Below, one piece after another: positions 63,489-64,000 of a DNA stretch of 64,000 nt. The DNA comes from Pseudoalteromonas haloplanktis ATCC 14393 (GTDB taxonomy: Bacteria; Pseudomonadota; Gammaproteobacteria; Enterobacterales; Alteromonadaceae): NCBI RefSeq assembly GCF_000238355.1, contig NZ_AHCA01000001.1, forward strand, positions 434,001-498,000, read 5' to 3'. The notes under the pieces were generated by a model, which was given only the letters and a program-made list of their open reading frames with translations, was not told where the DNA came from and made no database searches. Positions within the stretch are counted from its first letter, which is position 1; every line of letters begins with the position of its first letter. Made by a program: the position numbers and the translations under genes.

Positions 63489-64000
63489 ACAAACTCCAGC
63501 GTTTATTTTGAATTGCTGCAACAGTAAACCTAAGTACACTCTCTAACGGGCGGTCTTCATCAAGCACTTCAAAATACTCACAAATATCGTTATACATTGT
63601 TTGTACGTCTGCTGTTAAGCTTGAATAATCAAGTTCATTTTGAGCAATTCGCAATCGCAATGCTTGCACGCTCGCCAGTAACGTACTGGCAACGACTTGC
63701 TCTGTTAATTGTAAAATGCGTAAACAATCACGGGCAGCGATGGTGCCCATACTCACTTTATCTTGATTATGGCATTCAGTAGAACGTGAAAATACGCTCG
63801 CTGGCATCGTTAATTTAAGTGCTTCTGCGGTGTACGCACTTGCCCCAATTTGTACCGCTTTAAAACCATGATTGATATAACGCCTTTCGCTGGTACTGGC
63901 TGACAAATTTGATGGCAAACCATTGTTATAGCGCGTGTCCACTAAAGAAGCAATTTGCCTATCCGCTAAATCAGCTAAATTTGCTACGGCGGTTTTCATA
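63481..64000 (-). CDS. Aromatic ammonia-lyase family (HAL/PAL/TAL), C-terminal part
   Basis: Only the last 172 or so residues are in the window; the gene continues beyond 64000, so the MIO-forming Ala-Ser-Gly is not seen. DRQIASLVDTRYNNGLPSNLS, STECHNQDKVSMGTIAARDCLRILQLTEQV and LASVQALRLR are typical of the histidine/phenylalanine/tyrosine ammonia-lyase superfamily. In this cluster it would supply the aryl starter (cinnamate or coumarate-like acid). Substrate cannot be set without the active-site region. Confidence 0.88.
   Translation of the reverse strand, partial: MKTAVANLADLADRQIASLVDTRYNNGLPSNLSASTSERRYINHGFKAVQIGASAYTAEALKLTMPASVFSRSTECHNQDKVSMGTIAARDCLRILQLTEQVVASTLLASVQALRLRIAQNELDYSSLTADVQTMYNDICEYFEVLDEDRPLESVLRFTVAAIQNKRWSLYE

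Overview
The window reads as chromosome of a marine gammaproteobacterium of the Alteromonadales, most like Pseudoalteromonas. This is an inference from gene content and from AT-rich codon use: a sigma-E/ChrR photostress operon, a DUF3081 protein, a Sbal_3080-type lipoprotein, AbgT, a CBM9/DUF5916 outer-membrane protein and an aryl-polyene cluster. I saw no rRNA, tRNA, CRISPR array, transposase gene or prophage. Coding density is high and most neighbouring genes on a strand overlap or nearly touch.

Region 1 (1-8236, minus strand) is one long operon headed by an ECF sigma factor and its zinc anti-sigma ChrR. It continues through a DUF523/DUF1722 protein, a CPD photolyase, a SnoaL-like protein, an SDR, an FAD amine-oxidase-like protein, DUF1365, a cyclopropane-fatty-acid synthase and the start of a DUF2878 membrane protein. 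Together this is a light/singlet-oxygen response that repairs DNA and remodels membrane lipid. Region 2 (8237-20322) holds a LON-domain protein, a 38-residue hydrophobic protein not previously obvious, a small secreted protein, a TrhA/hemolysin-III gene behind a FabR-like operator, an ATL-LysR pair divergent from an RND efflux pair, rluF, an orphan periplasmic binding protein, a DUF418 membrane protein and an EAL-HDOD protein.

Region 3 (20323-32455, minus strand) is a complete glycogen operon in the order CBM48 protein, malQ, glgB, glgX, glgP, glgC, glgA. It is interrupted between glgC and glgA by a 149-bp nested inverted repeat that looks like a miniature mobile element. A GGDEF-EAL gene is divergent from it. 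Region 4 (35976-41235) is an Lrp/AsnC regulator divergent from astC-astA-astD and a DUF1338 dioxygenase; astB and astE are absent here. Region 5 (41422-53627) is a mix of single genes: a MATCAP-like DUF1704 peptidase, a double thioredoxin, DUF3081, AbgT, outer-membrane proteins, fdxA, a COG2509 flavoprotein and a DEAD-box helicase.

Region 6 (53695-64000, minus strand) is the distal part of an aryl-polyene pigment operon: ammonia-lyase (cut by the window edge), thioesterase, LolA-like carrier, MMPL exporter, FAD oxidoreductase, DUF3261 lipoprotein, ketosynthase, dehydratase, ketoreductase, second ketosynthase. It is followed without a gap by a MipA/OmpV barrel and a small secreted protein. The acyl carrier proteins, AMP ligase and acyltransferases expected for the pathway should lie beyond 64000.

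The points most worth checking are the FabR operator at trhA, the lipid-modification block of the ChrR operon, the repeat inside the glg operon, the small ORF at 8907-9023 and the two envelope genes on the tail of the pigment operon.
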